Positions 49,892 to 59,195 of a stretch of DNA of 64,000 nt are shown piece after piece. The stretch's first letter is position 1, and each line of letters starts with the position of its first letter. Position numbers and translations under genes: made by a program. Below the pieces are notes generated by a model that saw nothing but the letters and a program-made list of their open reading frames with translations, did no database searches and was not told where the DNA came from. Location: contig NZ_VCQU01000011.1 of assembly GCF_012932915.1 (NCBI RefSeq), positions 176,330-240,329 on the forward strand, given 5' to 3'. Source of the DNA: Antrihabitans stalactiti (GTDB lineage: Bacteria > Actinomycetota > Actinomycetes > Mycobacteriales > Mycobacteriaceae).

Positions 49892-50722
49892 TCAGGACCA
49901 CCAACGCTCGAGCACCTTCGCGACACCGTCGTCGATATTGGCGGCGGTGATCTCGTCGGCAGCGGCGAGTGCGTCCGCATGCGCGTTTTGCATGGCGACG
50001 CCGTGACCAGCCATCCGCAGCATCGGAACGTCGTTCGGCATGTCGCCGAACGCGACGATTCCGGAATGCGGGACACCGAGCCGCTCAGCAACTTTCGCCA
50101 GGCCCGCAGCCTTGGTGATCTCGGGCGCCGAGATCTCGATCAATCCGTTGTTGGTGGAGTACGTGATGGCAGCGCGGTCGCCGACCAGGGGAGCCAGCGC
50201 CGCCCGCATCGACTCGCTCTGGGCCGATGCGAGGCGAATCAGGAGTTTGATCGCTGGCGCGGCGAGTACCTCGGCCAACGACACTTCGGTGTTGTCGGGA
50301 TTGAGCCACGCATGTTCGTAGTCGGGCGAGCTGACGAATTGCGGCGTGGCCGCGTCGTGCGCACTTGCACCTACTCGTTCTGCCGCCAGTCCGCACCCAG
50401 GCAAAATTTCGAGAGCGACCTCGGCGACCCACGTCAACGTCTCGACGTCGAGGGACTGGGCGCTGATCACCCGGTCGGTGTTGCTGTCGTACACGACGGC
50501 GCCGTTGCCGCACACCGCCAGCGGCGCGTAGCCGAGCCCTTCGACGACCGGTGCGATCCACCGCGGCGGACGGCCAGTCGCGAGCACGAATGGCACGCCG
50601 TCGGCGACGAGCGCAGCAACGACGGCTTTGGTGCGCGCGCTGACTCGCTCTTCGTGATCTATCAGCGTGCCGTCGACGTCGCTTGCAACGAGTCGTGGCT
50701 TCGGTACGCGATCGGGGTGCAC
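49892..50722 (-). CDS. HAD-superfamily Cof-type phosphatase (276 aa)
   Basis: Cytosolic HAD hydrolase of the Cof/class IIB type, in the position of Rv3813c. Motif I is DVDGT with nucleophile D15 and D17; motif II is ATGRPP; motif III/IV appears as GDMPND with the metal-binding aspartates. A large cap domain occupies residues 80-200. Likely substrates are sugar or small metabolite phosphates, but none is proven. The GTG start is used. The gene is convergent with the amidase gene (7-nt gap), and divergent from the DUF4190 protein gene. Confidence 0.9.
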   Translation of the reverse strand: MHPDRVPKPRLVASDVDGTLIDHEERVSARTKAVVAALVADGVPFVLATGRPPRWIAPVVEGLGYAPLAVCGNGAVVYDSNTDRVISAQSLDVETLTWVAEVALEILPGCGLAAERVGASAHDAATPQFVSSPDYEHAWLNPDNTEVSLAEVLAAPAIKLLIRLASAQSESMRAALAPLVGDRAAITYSTNNGLIEISAPEITKAAGLAKVAERLGVPHSGIVAFGDMPNDVPMLRMAGHGVAMQNAHADALAAADEITAANIDDGVAKVLERWWS

Positions 50723-50843
50723 CGGGTCAATACTGCCGGACCGTCATCGCGCAGGCGTGCTTACCACCGCGGAGGCACGCACTACGTCAAGCGATCTCGC
50801 CTGTCATACTTACTTTTCGTACCCAAAGGACCCTGGGGGAAAC

Positions 50844-51326
50844 ATGAGCACTCCGCCGTATGGCCCGGATCCCTATGGCCAGCCGTCGGATCCGTACAAG
50901 GACCCGTATCTCCCGCCGGCGGATCCTTATGCCCAGTCGAACCCCTACGGCGGCCAAGTTCAGCCGTATGGGCAGCCGCAGCCTTACGGTCAGCCCGATC
51001 CGTACGCCGCGCAGCCCTACGGTCAACAGCCGTATTACGCAGCGCCGGTGCCAAATTACGGCTATGGCGCCCCGGCGACCAAGACCAACGGACTCGCGAT
51101 CACCGCGCTGGTGATGGGTGTCGTCGGAATCGTGTTCTGTGGCATCACATCGATCTTGGGGATCATTTTCGGCCACATTGCCAAGTCGCAGATCGCCCAG
51201 ACGGGGGAGCAGGGCGAGGGGATGGCGCTGGCAGGGCTGATTCTCGGCTACATCGTGACCGGCGCTTGGCTGATCTTCTGGCTGTTCTACATCGGATTGT
51301 TTGCAGCGCTGACCGCGTCGACTTAA
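50844..51326 (+). CDS. DUF4190-domain membrane protein with Gly/Pro/Tyr/Gln-rich N-terminus (160 aa)
   Basis: The first 75 residues are low-complexity and repetitive (PYGQ and DPYG units), predicted disordered and cytoplasmic. Two hydrophobic segments follow ([15 protein letters not shown] and [19 protein letters not shown]) with GHIAKSQI between them, the DUF4190 signature. The ATG is preceded by GGGGGA. Longer upstream frames overlap the divergent HAD gene and are unlikely. The family is widespread in actinobacteria and functionally undefined; repetitive Tyr/Gln/Pro tails often mediate protein clustering. Confidence 0.85.
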   Translation: MSTPPYGPDPYGQPSDPYKDPYLPPADPYAQSNPYGGQVQPYGQPQPYGQPDPYAAQPYGQQPYYAAPVPNYGYGAPATKTNGLAITALVMGVVGIVFCGITSILGIIFGHIAKSQIAQTGEQGEGMALAGLILGYIVTGAWLIFWLFYIGLFAALTAST

Positions 51327-51386
51327 GCGTGCCGGGGGTGGCGGCGTGTCGTAGCATCACCACCATTCCGTGCACGAAAGGGTCCG

Positions 51387-52364
51387 ATGGCAGGCTTTCT
51401 CCTACGACGAGCGCTCAATTACGCCGTCCTGCTGTTGTTGGCATCCTTTCTGACCTTCAGCCTCGCGTCTCTCACGTTCCGCCCGCTCGACCGCTACGAG
51501 CAGGCAAGTCCGCGACCGCCGCAATCGACGATCGACGCGAAGGCCGAGGAGTTGCGGCTCAACGACCCCATTCCGGAGCGGTATGCGAGTTGGCTGGCCG
51601 GTGCGGTCCATGGCGACTTCGGTAAGACCAACACCGGGCATCCGGTATCCGAGGAACTCGGCCGACGAATCGGTGTGAGTTTGCAGTTGCTGTTCGTAGG
51701 TTCGATCCTCGGCGCGGTCTTCGGCGTGCTGATAGGCGCCGCCGGGGCGATTCGCCAGTACAAGTTCAGCGACTACTTCACGACAGCTCTGTCGTTGTTG
51801 ATCTTGAGCACTCCCGTCTTCCTCACAGCTGCGCTGCTCAAGACCGGCGCGATCGAATTCAATGCCGCGACCGGTGAGCAGTTCTTCCAGTTCACCGGCC
51901 AGACGTCGGCGAATGCGATCGAGGGCTTCTGGCCACAGGTGACGGACCGACTGCAACACCTTGTCGTCCCGACCGTCGCGCTCGCACTGACCAGCATCGC
52001 CGCCTACAGCCGCTATCAACGCAACGCGATGCTCGATGTGCTGTCGAGTGACTTCATTCGAACGGCTCGCGCCAAAGGCCTCACTCGCGGTCGGGCGTTG
52101 ATCAAACACGGTCTGCGGACCGCGCTGATCCCGATGGCGACCTTCTTCGCTTACGGGTTCGGCGGGCTCGTCACAGGCGCGGTGTTCATCGAGAACATCT
52201 TCGGCTGGCATGGCGTCGGCGAATGGATCAAGTTCGGCATCGACAGCCAGGACACGAACATCGTCGCCGCGGTCACGTCGTTCATCGGCCTGATCGTGCT
52301 GCTCTCCGGCTTGCTGTCGGACGTGCTTTACGCTGCCCTCGACCCGAGAGTGCGGGTGTCGTGA
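51387..52364 (+). CDS. dppB: Peptide ABC transporter permease, DppB type (325 aa)
   Basis: Integral membrane permease with six or so membrane helices. The ATPase-contact (EAA-like) loop IRTARAKGLTRGRALIKHGLR is present after residue 220, and the C-terminal DPRVRV ends the family. It is the first gene of an importer operon (permease B, permease C, fused ATPase, two binding proteins). The ATG is preceded by AAAGGG. The start of the next gene overlaps its stop by 4 nt. The substrate class (dipeptide/oligopeptide or nickel) is inferred from family; in M. tuberculosis the Dpp system imports peptides and haem. Confidence 0.92.
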   Translation: MAGFLLRRALNYAVLLLLASFLTFSLASLTFRPLDRYEQASPRPPQSTIDAKAEELRLNDPIPERYASWLAGAVHGDFGKTNTGHPVSEELGRRIGVSLQLLFVGSILGAVFGVLIGAAGAIRQYKFSDYFTTALSLLILSTPVFLTAALLKTGAIEFNAATGEQFFQFTGQTSANAIEGFWPQVTDRLQHLVVPTVALALTSIAAYSRYQRNAMLDVLSSDFIRTARAKGLTRGRALIKHGLRTALIPMATFFAYGFGGLVTGAVFIENIFGWHGVGEWIKFGIDSQDTNIVAAVTSFIGLIVLLSGLLSDVLYAALDPRVRVS

Positions 52365-53287
52365 CCGAGATCGAGCTTGCAACAAGGGGATCGGACCCGG
52401 CAGGTCCAGCGGCAAGGGGACGCGGCGCGCTGGTCTTGCGGAGGTTCATCAGGAACAAGCCGGCCATTGTCGGTGCGATCATCCTCGTGTCGCTGTATGT
52501 CGCAGCGTTCGCCGTGCCGCATTTCATTCCGTACGACTACGAGCAACTCGACTACACCGCACTGCTTCAACCGCCGAGCGGGCGGCATCCGTTCGGCACA
52601 TCGCAGATCGGTCAGGACGTCCTGGCCCAAACGATGCGCGGCCTGCAGAAGTCGCTGATCATCGCATTTTGCGTAGCGCTGTTCACGACGACGATCGCCG
52701 CCTTGGTCGGCGCCTTCGCCGGGTATCTCGGTGGCTGGCCCGACAAGGTCATTCTGTTCGTCATCGACCTGCTGCTCGTCGTTCCCAGCCTGATCATCAT
52801 CGCGATCTTCACGCCGAAGGTGAAGGCGAACGAGTCGATCGCGCTCCTCATCCTGCTGTTGTCGATCTTCGGTTGGATGATTACCGCTCGCATCGTGCGC
52901 GGCATGACCCTGAGTTTGCGCGAACGCGAATTCGTCCAGGCCGCACGGTATATGGGCGTACCAACGCGCAAGATCATCACCAGCCACATCATTCCGAACG
53001 TGGCGTCGATCCTCATCATCGATACCACCCTCAACGTCGGCTCGGCGGTCCTCGCGGAGACCGGTCTGAGCTACCTCGGTTTCGGCGTGCAGAAGCCCGA
53101 CATCTCGCTCGGCACATTGATCGGCGAGGGAACGAAATCGGCGTCGACCTATCCGTGGCTGTTCATGTTCGCCGGCGGGTTGTTGGTCTTGACCGTGATG
53201 TCGGCGAACCTGGTCGGCGACGGTCTGCGTGATGCGTTCGACCCGACGTCCAAGGGTGCCCGCAAGAAGCGGAAGGACGCGAAGTGA
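52361..53287 (+). CDS. dppC: Peptide ABC transporter permease, DppC type (308 aa)
   Basis: Second membrane permease. A short cytoplasmic N-terminus is followed by the OppC-type first membrane segment ([19 protein letters not shown]), then [15 protein letters not shown] and the EAA-like loop [20 protein letters not shown]. Late in the protein, [16 protein letters not shown] is a family signature. The GTG start overlaps the previous stop by 4 nt; a longer frame from 52223 is a shadow. It heterodimerises with the preceding permease. Its stop overlaps the ATPase start by 4 nt. Confidence 0.93.
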   Translation: MTEIELATRGSDPAGPAARGRGALVLRRFIRNKPAIVGAIILVSLYVAAFAVPHFIPYDYEQLDYTALLQPPSGRHPFGTSQIGQDVLAQTMRGLQKSLIIAFCVALFTTTIAALVGAFAGYLGGWPDKVILFVIDLLLVVPSLIIIAIFTPKVKANESIALLILLLSIFGWMITARIVRGMTLSLREREFVQAARYMGVPTRKIITSHIIPNVASILIIDTTLNVGSAVLAETGLSYLGFGVQKPDISLGTLIGEGTKSASTYPWLFMFAGGLLVLTVMSANLVGDGLRDAFDPTSKGARKKRKDAK

Positions 53288-55140
53288 CGGGCCCGTCGCC
53301 TGCCAAGGCCACGTTGCTCGACGTCGCGGACTTGCGCGTCAGCTTTCCCGGTGAGGAAGGCCGGATCGACGCGGTCCGGGGCGTGAACTACTCCGTCGCC
53401 GACGGCGAAGTCCTTGCAGTCGTGGGGGAGTCGGGCTCCGGCAAGTCGGTAGCGTCGCTCGCCGTGATGGGCCTGCTACCCGACCATGCTCGCGTCAGCG
53501 GCTCGATTCGGTTGCGCGGTAAGGAACTTCTCGGGCTCGGCGACCGGGAACTGTCGAAACTGCGCGGCAAGTCGATCAGCATGGTCTTCCAAGATCCACT
53601 CTCGGCGCTGACGCCGGTCTATCGGGTCGGCGACCAGATCGCCGAAGCGCTGCTTGTCCACGGTGCTGCCGAAAACGGTGCCGAGGCGCGAGAGCGGGCT
53701 GTCGAGTTGCTCGATCTGGTCGGCATCCCCGATCCGACGGCCCGGGCCAAGGCGTTTCCGCACGAGTTCTCCGGCGGCATGCGTCAGCGCGTGGTCATTG
53801 CGATCGCCATCGCCAACGACCCATCGCTGATCATCTGCGACGAGCCCACGACCGCGCTCGACGTCACTGTGCAAGCTCAGATTCTGAACTTGCTCCGCAA
53901 GGCGCGCGACATCACCGGTGCAGGCGTCATCATGATCACCCACGATATGGGAATTGCCGCGACGCTCGCCGACCGCGTCGTCGTCATGTACGCGGGACGA
54001 ATCGTCGAATCAGCGCCTGTCGCGGAGCTTTTCGCCAAACCTCGGATGCCGTACACCGTCGGTCTGCTCGGCGCGATCCCGCGCCTCGACGGACCGTTGC
54101 GGGCGCCGCTGATCCCCATCAAAGGTGCGCCGCCTGCGATGCACGCCTTGCCTGCTGGATGTTCGTTCGCTCCGCGTTGCCCGCTGGTGATCGACGACTG
54201 CCGGACCGCCGAACCCAACCTGTCCGAAATCGGGCCCTCCCATCTCGTTGCCTGCATCCGCAGCGACGAGACAACGTCGAAAGACCTGTTCCAGGCCTAC
54301 CGCGACGAGATGAGCGAGGTGGAAGCCGACGAGACGCCGGCGACCAGTGACGTCGTGCTCAAGGTGACCGACCTCGTCAAAACGTTCCCGCTCACCAAAG
54401 GCATCGTGTTCCGCCGCAAGGTCGGTGAGATCAAGGCCGTCGACGGCATCAGCTTCGAATTGCGCGCCGGCCGGACGCTCGCGCTGGTGGGCGAATCCGG
54501 GTCGGGCAAATCGACGACGCTGACCCAGATCCTCAACCTGACCGAACCCGAGGGCGGCAGCATCGAAGTGCTGGGCACCCCGGTTGCCGGCTTGACCAAA
54601 GAGCGCCGCCGCGAAATCCGGCGCAAGATGCAGATCGTGTTCCAGGACCCAACGTCGTCGCTGGATCCTCGCTTGCCGATCTTCGACGTCATCGCCGAAC
54701 CGTTGCGGGCACACGGCCGTAGCCGCGCGGAAATCCGTTCTCGCGTACCCGAACTCCTCGACCTGGTCGGTCTGCGCCGCGAACACGCGGACCGTTACCC
54801 TGCCGATTTCTCCGGCGGCCAGAAGCAGCGCATCAGCATCGCGCGAGCTCTCGCGCTCGACCCGGAGCTGCTGGTGCTCGACGAACCGGTGTCGTCGTTG
54901 GATGTGTCGATCCAGGCGGGTGTCCTCAACCTGCTGCGCGACCTGCAGGCGATGCGCAACCTCACCTATCTGTTCGTGTCACACGATCTGTCGGTGGTTC
55001 GAAACATCGCCCACGACGTCGCGGTGATGCACAAGGGCAAGATTGTCGAATTCGGGACGGCGCGTGACGTTTTCGCCGCCCCGAGCCACTCGTACACGCA
55101 AGCCCTGATCGCGGCGATCCCGACGCCGGTGTCGCCGTAG
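53284..55140 (+). CDS. Fused double-ATPase of the peptide ABC transporter, DppDF type (618 aa)
   Basis: Two nucleotide-binding domains in one chain energise the permease pair. NBD1: Walker A GESGSGKS with K54, signature FSGGMRQR, Walker [13 protein letters not shown], followed by the oligopeptide-specific cysteine region [14 protein letters not shown], which can bind an iron-sulfur cluster in related proteins. NBD2: Walker A GESGSGKS with K409, signature FSGGQKQR, Walker [13 protein letters not shown]. The GTG start overlaps the preceding stop by 4 nt. M. tuberculosis DppD (Rv3663c) is likewise a fused ATPase. Confidence 0.94.
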   Translation: MTGPSPAKATLLDVADLRVSFPGEEGRIDAVRGVNYSVADGEVLAVVGESGSGKSVASLAVMGLLPDHARVSGSIRLRGKELLGLGDRELSKLRGKSISMVFQDPLSALTPVYRVGDQIAEALLVHGAAENGAEARERAVELLDLVGIPDPTARAKAFPHEFSGGMRQRVVIAIAIANDPSLIICDEPTTALDVTVQAQILNLLRKARDITGAGVIMITHDMGIAATLADRVVVMYAGRIVESAPVAELFAKPRMPYTVGLLGAIPRLDGPLRAPLIPIKGAPPAMHALPAGCSFAPRCPLVIDDCRTAEPNLSEIGPSHLVACIRSDETTSKDLFQAYRDEMSEVEADETPATSDVVLKVTDLVKTFPLTKGIVFRRKVGEIKAVDGISFELRAGRTLALVGESGSGKSTTLTQILNLTEPEGGSIEVLGTPVAGLTKERRREIRRKMQIVFQDPTSSLDPRLPIFDVIAEPLRAHGRSRAEIRSRVPELLDLVGLRREHADRYPADFSGGQKQRISIARALALDPELLVLDEPVSSLDVSIQAGVLNLLRDLQAMRNLTYLFVSHDLSVVRNIAHDVAVMHKGKIVEFGTARDVFAAPSHSYTQALIAAIPTPVSP

Positions 55141-55191
55141 CGCTACTCTGCACGTCAACGCGGTCGATGTGGGACCAGAGAGGCGAAGTTG

Positions 55192-56856
55192 ATGAGACTA
55201 CGGACTGTTGCCGTTCCCCTGGTTGCCTTAGGTCTCGTCCTGTCGAGCTGTAGCAGCGACACTGTCGCCCCGGTCGGACCGTCGAGCTTCGGATCGATCG
55301 ACATCAACCCGAAGGATCCCAGCGAACTTGCCGACGGCGGCAATCTGCGTCTGTCGCTGGCGTCGTTCCCCGCGAACTTCAACAGGCTGTCCAACGACGG
55401 CAACGACCACGACGTGACGTCCGTGATTACGCCGACGCTGCCTTCGGCCTACTTCGCCAATCCCGACGGAACCCTGACACTCAACACCGACTATTTCACC
55501 AGCATCGAGTTGACCAGCAAAGATCCGCAGGTCGTGACGTACACGATCAACCCGAAGGCGGTGTGGACGGACGGATCGCCGATCACGTGGGAAGACCTGC
55601 AGAGCCAAGCGGAGGCGATGAGCGGCCGGAACAAGGAATTCCTCATCGCGGGAAATTCCGGCTTCGATCGCGTCGCGAAGGTCGAGAAAGGGGTCGACGA
55701 TCGCCAAGCCGTCCTGACCTTCTCGGAGCATTTTGCGGACTGGAAGGGCCAGTACCTGCCGCTGTATCCCAAATCGGCGACGGCAACTCCCGAGGCCTTC
55801 AACACGGGCTTACTCGACAATCTGCCGATCTCGTCGGGCCCGTTCAAGATCGACTCGATAGACAAGGGTCAGCAGCGCGTCGTGCTCGCCCGAAACCCGT
55901 TGTGGTGGGGTGCAAAACCGAAACTCGACAAGATCACGTTCATCGCGCTCGCCGACGATGCGGTACTTCCGGCCTTGCAGAACAACGAGATCGACGCATC
56001 CGACGACCTGGTCACGATCGACCAGCTCAAGACCGCGCAGAGTGCGCGCAACGTCGTCATTCGCCGCGCCCCGAACCTCATTTTTTCGCATATAACGTTC
56101 AATGGGGCATCGGGGTCTGTGCTGGCCGACCCGAAGCTGCGGCTTGCGATCGCGAAAGCCATCGACCGCAAAGGCATCGCCACCGCAATCGAGAACGGGC
56201 TGACCGACAATCCCGCTCCGCTCGACAATCACATCTATCTCAACGGCCAAGAGGGGTACCAGGACAACTCCTCGCCTATTCGCTTCGATCCAGACAAGGC
56301 TGCGCAGGAGCTGGACGATCTCGGCTGGAAGCTCGTCGACGGTGTTCGGCAGAAGGACGGAAAGGTCCTAGAGATTCGTGATGTCTTCTACAACACCGAC
56401 AAGTGGACGAAGATCGGCCAGATCGTGCAGAACAACCTCAGCGCGGTCGGCGTCAAAGTGGTGCTGCAGCCGCAGCCTGGCAACAATTACTTCACCGATG
56501 TCGTCCAGCCGGGGCATTTCGACATCGTGCAATTCTCGTGGGTCGGTAACGTCTTCCCGTTCGACGGCTTGAAGCAGATCTATTCGTACGATCCGGACGA
56601 CCTGCAAGGCAACTACGGCAGAATCGGATCACCCGAGCTGAACGACTTGATCGATCGCACCTACTCCGAACTGGACGAGGCGAAAGCGCGCGAACTCGCC
56701 AACGAAGTCGATCGCAAAGTGTTCGAAGAAGGTTTCTCACTCCCGCTCTACCAGTGGTCCGGCAACCGCGCCGTTCGCGACAATGTCGCAAACTACGGGG
56801 CTTTCGGCCTGACCTGGCCATTCATCGACTACACCAAAATCGGCTTCGTAAAGTAG
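55192..56856 (+). CDS. Family 5 peptide-binding lipoprotein, first copy (554 aa)
   Basis: Extracellular substrate-binding protein (SBP_bac_5) of the importer. Lipobox LSSC with lipidated Cys20; the signal peptide LRTVAVPLVALGLVLS is almost identical to that of the next gene. Family features: VWTDGSPITWEDL, GPFKIDSIDKGQQRVVLARN, and the C-terminal EGFSLPLYQWSGNRAV. The ATG at 55192 is chosen over a TTG at 55189; GAGG lies upstream. A 51-bp gap follows the ATPase gene, and 6 nt separate it from the second binding protein. The tandem pair probably broadens ligand range. The ligand is not deducible. Confidence 0.92.
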   Translation: MRLRTVAVPLVALGLVLSSCSSDTVAPVGPSSFGSIDINPKDPSELADGGNLRLSLASFPANFNRLSNDGNDHDVTSVITPTLPSAYFANPDGTLTLNTDYFTSIELTSKDPQVVTYTINPKAVWTDGSPITWEDLQSQAEAMSGRNKEFLIAGNSGFDRVAKVEKGVDDRQAVLTFSEHFADWKGQYLPLYPKSATATPEAFNTGLLDNLPISSGPFKIDSIDKGQQRVVLARNPLWWGAKPKLDKITFIALADDAVLPALQNNEIDASDDLVTIDQLKTAQSARNVVIRRAPNLIFSHITFNGASGSVLADPKLRLAIAKAIDRKGIATAIENGLTDNPAPLDNHIYLNGQEGYQDNSSPIRFDPDKAAQELDDLGWKLVDGVRQKDGKVLEIRDVFYNTDKWTKIGQIVQNNLSAVGVKVVLQPQPGNNYFTDVVQPGHFDIVQFSWVGNVFPFDGLKQIYSYDPDDLQGNYGRIGSPELNDLIDRTYSELDEAKARELANEVDRKVFEEGFSLPLYQWSGNRAVRDNVANYGAFGLTWPFIDYTKIGFVK

Positions 56857-56862
56857 GCACTC

Positions 56863-58527
56863 ATGAAACTGCGCACGGTTGCTGTACCCCTCGTCGCCCT
56901 CGGACTTGTGCTGTCGGGTTGCAGCTCGTCCAACGATCTCGGTCCGGCAGGCTCGGGTGAGTTGGGCGCAACCAACGACATCAATCCGATGGATCCGAGC
57001 CTTCTGAAGGACGGCGGAAATCTTCGGCTTGCGCTGACGCATTACCCGGAGACGTTCAACCCCCTGCACATCGACAGCGACGGTGAACTCACGAACATCC
57101 TGTCTCCGGTGCTCCCCGAATCGACGTCGGTCGACAAAGCGGGCGAACCGTTCATCGACCACGACTACTTCACCGATATCAAGCTGACGAGTACCAATCC
57201 GCAGCAGGTGACGTACACGATCAACCCGAAGGCTGTGTGGTCCGACGGTCGGCCCATCACCTGGGAAGATCTGAAATCGCAGGCCGAGGCGCTCAGCGGC
57301 AAAAACAAAGACTTTGTCGTGAGCGCGAACAGTGGTTTCGACCGTGTCGAAAAGGTCGAGCGCGGCGTCGACGATCAGCAGGCCATTCTGACGTACAACA
57401 AGAACTACGGCGACTGGTCGGGCCAATACGGCACCTTGCTGCCGAAGGAATACACGGCGACTCCTGACGCATTCAACAACGGGCTGCGCGACGGAATCGC
57501 GATCACCGCAGGTCCGTTCCTGATCAGCTCGTACGACAAGGGCCAGAACCGCGTTGTGCTGAGTCGAAATCCGAAATGGTGGGGCGAGAAGCCGAGGCTG
57601 GACACGATCACCTTCAGCTCGCTCGACATTTCCGCGTGGCTCCAGGCATTGCAGAACAACGAGCTCGACGCGATTTCGGTGTCCAGCATCGACGACATCA
57701 AGACGGCGCAGAACTCCAAGGACCGCGGAATCGTGCTCCGCCGCGCACCGCGCAACTACTGGGCTCAGGTCACGTTCAACGGCGGGAAGGGCTCGATTCT
57801 CGAGGATCCGGTGGTGAGGACCGCCGTCGCGAAAGCCATCGACCGGCAAGCGATCGCGACTGCAATCCAAACCGGAATTGTCGAGAACCCGAAGCCGCTG
57901 AACAACCACGTCTTCCTCCATGGTCAGCCGGGCTACCAGGACAACAGTGCGCCCGTCGCGTTCGATCCCGATGCGGCGGCAAAGCTGCTCGACGAAGCCG
58001 GCTGGAAGCTCGTCGGCGATGTCCGCGAGAAGGACGGCCGCAAGCTCGAGATCAGCGACGTGATGTACCAGCAAGATTCGTGGATTCAGATGGCGCAGAT
58101 CATGCAGCAGAACCTGCAGAAGATCGGTGTGAAGCTCACGATCGATCCTGTTCCCGGGCAAGGACTCTTCACTGACCACCTGCAACCCGGCCGTTTCGGC
58201 ATCAGCCAGTTCTCGTGGTCCGGCAGTGCGTACCCGATCGGGTCGATCGAGTCGATCTACTCCTATTCGCCGGACGAGATCCGACAGAACATGGCTCGAA
58301 TCGGATCACCGGAACTCAACGCCATGATCGAAGAAGTGACGGGCGAACTCGATCCCGCAAAGGCCATCGACCTGGCCAACGAAATCGACAGGAAGATCTT
58401 CGAGGAAGTCCACTCGATTCCGCTGTTCCAGTCCGCAGGCAACGTCGCGGTTCGCGACAACCTCGCCAACTACGGCGCCTTCGGTCTCGCGCAACCCAAC
58501 TACATCAAGGCCGGTTTCATCAAGTGA
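56863..58527 (+). CDS. Family 5 peptide-binding lipoprotein, second copy (554 aa)
   Basis: Paralogue of the preceding binding protein with the same length and architecture: lipobox LSGC with Cys20, VWSDGRPITWEDLKSQAEAL, GPFLISSYDKGQNRVVLSRN and EVHSIPLFQSAGNVAVRDN. Many stretches differ in the central ligand-contacting domain, so the two copies probably bind different peptides or compete for the same permease. The near-identical signal peptides suggest a tandem duplication. It overlaps the following membrane-protein gene by 4 nt. Confidence 0.92.
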   Translation: MKLRTVAVPLVALGLVLSGCSSSNDLGPAGSGELGATNDINPMDPSLLKDGGNLRLALTHYPETFNPLHIDSDGELTNILSPVLPESTSVDKAGEPFIDHDYFTDIKLTSTNPQQVTYTINPKAVWSDGRPITWEDLKSQAEALSGKNKDFVVSANSGFDRVEKVERGVDDQQAILTYNKNYGDWSGQYGTLLPKEYTATPDAFNNGLRDGIAITAGPFLISSYDKGQNRVVLSRNPKWWGEKPRLDTITFSSLDISAWLQALQNNELDAISVSSIDDIKTAQNSKDRGIVLRRAPRNYWAQVTFNGGKGSILEDPVVRTAVAKAIDRQAIATAIQTGIVENPKPLNNHVFLHGQPGYQDNSAPVAFDPDAAAKLLDEAGWKLVGDVREKDGRKLEISDVMYQQDSWIQMAQIMQQNLQKIGVKLTIDPVPGQGLFTDHLQPGRFGISQFSWSGSAYPIGSIESIYSYSPDEIRQNMARIGSPELNAMIEEVTGELDPAKAIDLANEIDRKIFEEVHSIPLFQSAGNVAVRDNLANYGAFGLAQPNYIKAGFIK

Positions 58528-59126
58528 GCTTGGGGTCTGACCGCCCCCTCACCTATCCGCTGACGGTCGCAGCAGGTGCGCTCGCCACCTGCTGCGTCCT
58601 CGCAGTGCCTGCAACGCTCGATCAGCTGAGCGCGATCGTCACGGTTGCCGTCGCGATCGTCGGCTACACCGCGTTCCGGGTGCTCATGGCGCAGCGCCGA
58701 GTGCCACCTGACCAGTCCATTCGGCGGGTTCGGCAACAACACGGGCTGACCAGCCGCTCGTGGATCGAGCATCAAGGCACGTGGACGCCGGTGTACTTCG
58801 ATCCAGCGCTGGTCACACTGCCGACGCCGACGAACACGTTTCCCCGGCTGTACCCCGCTGGGCGAGTTCGGCATTCGGAGCCGCCTGGCAAGTTGATCGA
58901 CAACCCGACTCGACCGGATCCCGATGGCGCGGCCCGCGCGCACACCGCAGCCAGCCCGTTGCGCCGGCTGACTCTCGATGCGCAACAAGCGATCGCGGCA
59001 CCGTTCATCGGAGTGATGTGGGTGTACGTCGACGGCGGTGGTGTCACTGCATTTGCGGGCGCAACGTGCGTCGCGGCGGTCGTCGCAATCTGGCTGGCCG
59101 CGATCAACGGTTCCGACCCCTCCTAA
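58524..59126 (+). CDS. Small membrane protein of unknown function (200 aa)
   Basis: Two hydrophobic segments at the N-terminus (YPLTVAAGALATCCVLAVPA and IVTVAVAIVGYTAFRVLMA) and two at the C-terminus (PFIGVMWVYVDGGG and FAGATCVAAVVAIWLAA) enclose a soluble middle of about 100 residues. No family was recognised. The GTG start overlaps the stop of the second binding-protein gene by 4 nt, so it is the last gene of the importer operon. A longer frame from 58215 lies over the binding-protein gene and is a shadow. Its stop is followed after 8 nt by palindrome copy 5. Confidence 0.65.
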   Translation: MSLGSDRPLTYPLTVAAGALATCCVLAVPATLDQLSAIVTVAVAIVGYTAFRVLMAQRRVPPDQSIRRVRQQHGLTSRSWIEHQGTWTPVYFDPALVTLPTPTNTFPRLYPAGRVRHSEPPGKLIDNPTRPDPDGAARAHTAASPLRRLTLDAQQAIAAPFIGVMWVYVDGGGVTAFAGATCVAAVVAIWLAAINGSDPS

Positions 59127-59134
59127 TTTCTCTT

Positions 59135-59174
59135 GTGAGTCTTTTAGGAGTCCAGAGACTCCTAAAAGACTCAC
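59135..59174. repeat. Palindromic post-stop element, copy 5
   Basis: Perfect 18-bp arms GTGAGTCTTTTAGGAGTC / GACTCCTAAAAGACTCAC around loop CAGA, 8 nt after the stop at 59126. Position 12 of the stem is A-T here against C-G in copies 1 and 4. Confidence 0.85.
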
Positions 59175-59195
59175 GACCAGGGGTGGGTCGGTGGA

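Noticed and set aside
52223..52361. N-terminal extension of the DppC permease
   Set aside because: The extra 46 codons lie over dppB and are Arg/His-rich; the GTG overlapping the dppB stop is the natural start.
59107..59195. A recurring peptide resembling LLGVxGLxKDSR in several short frames
   Set aside because: It is only the translation of the dispersed palindrome, not a conserved protein motif.
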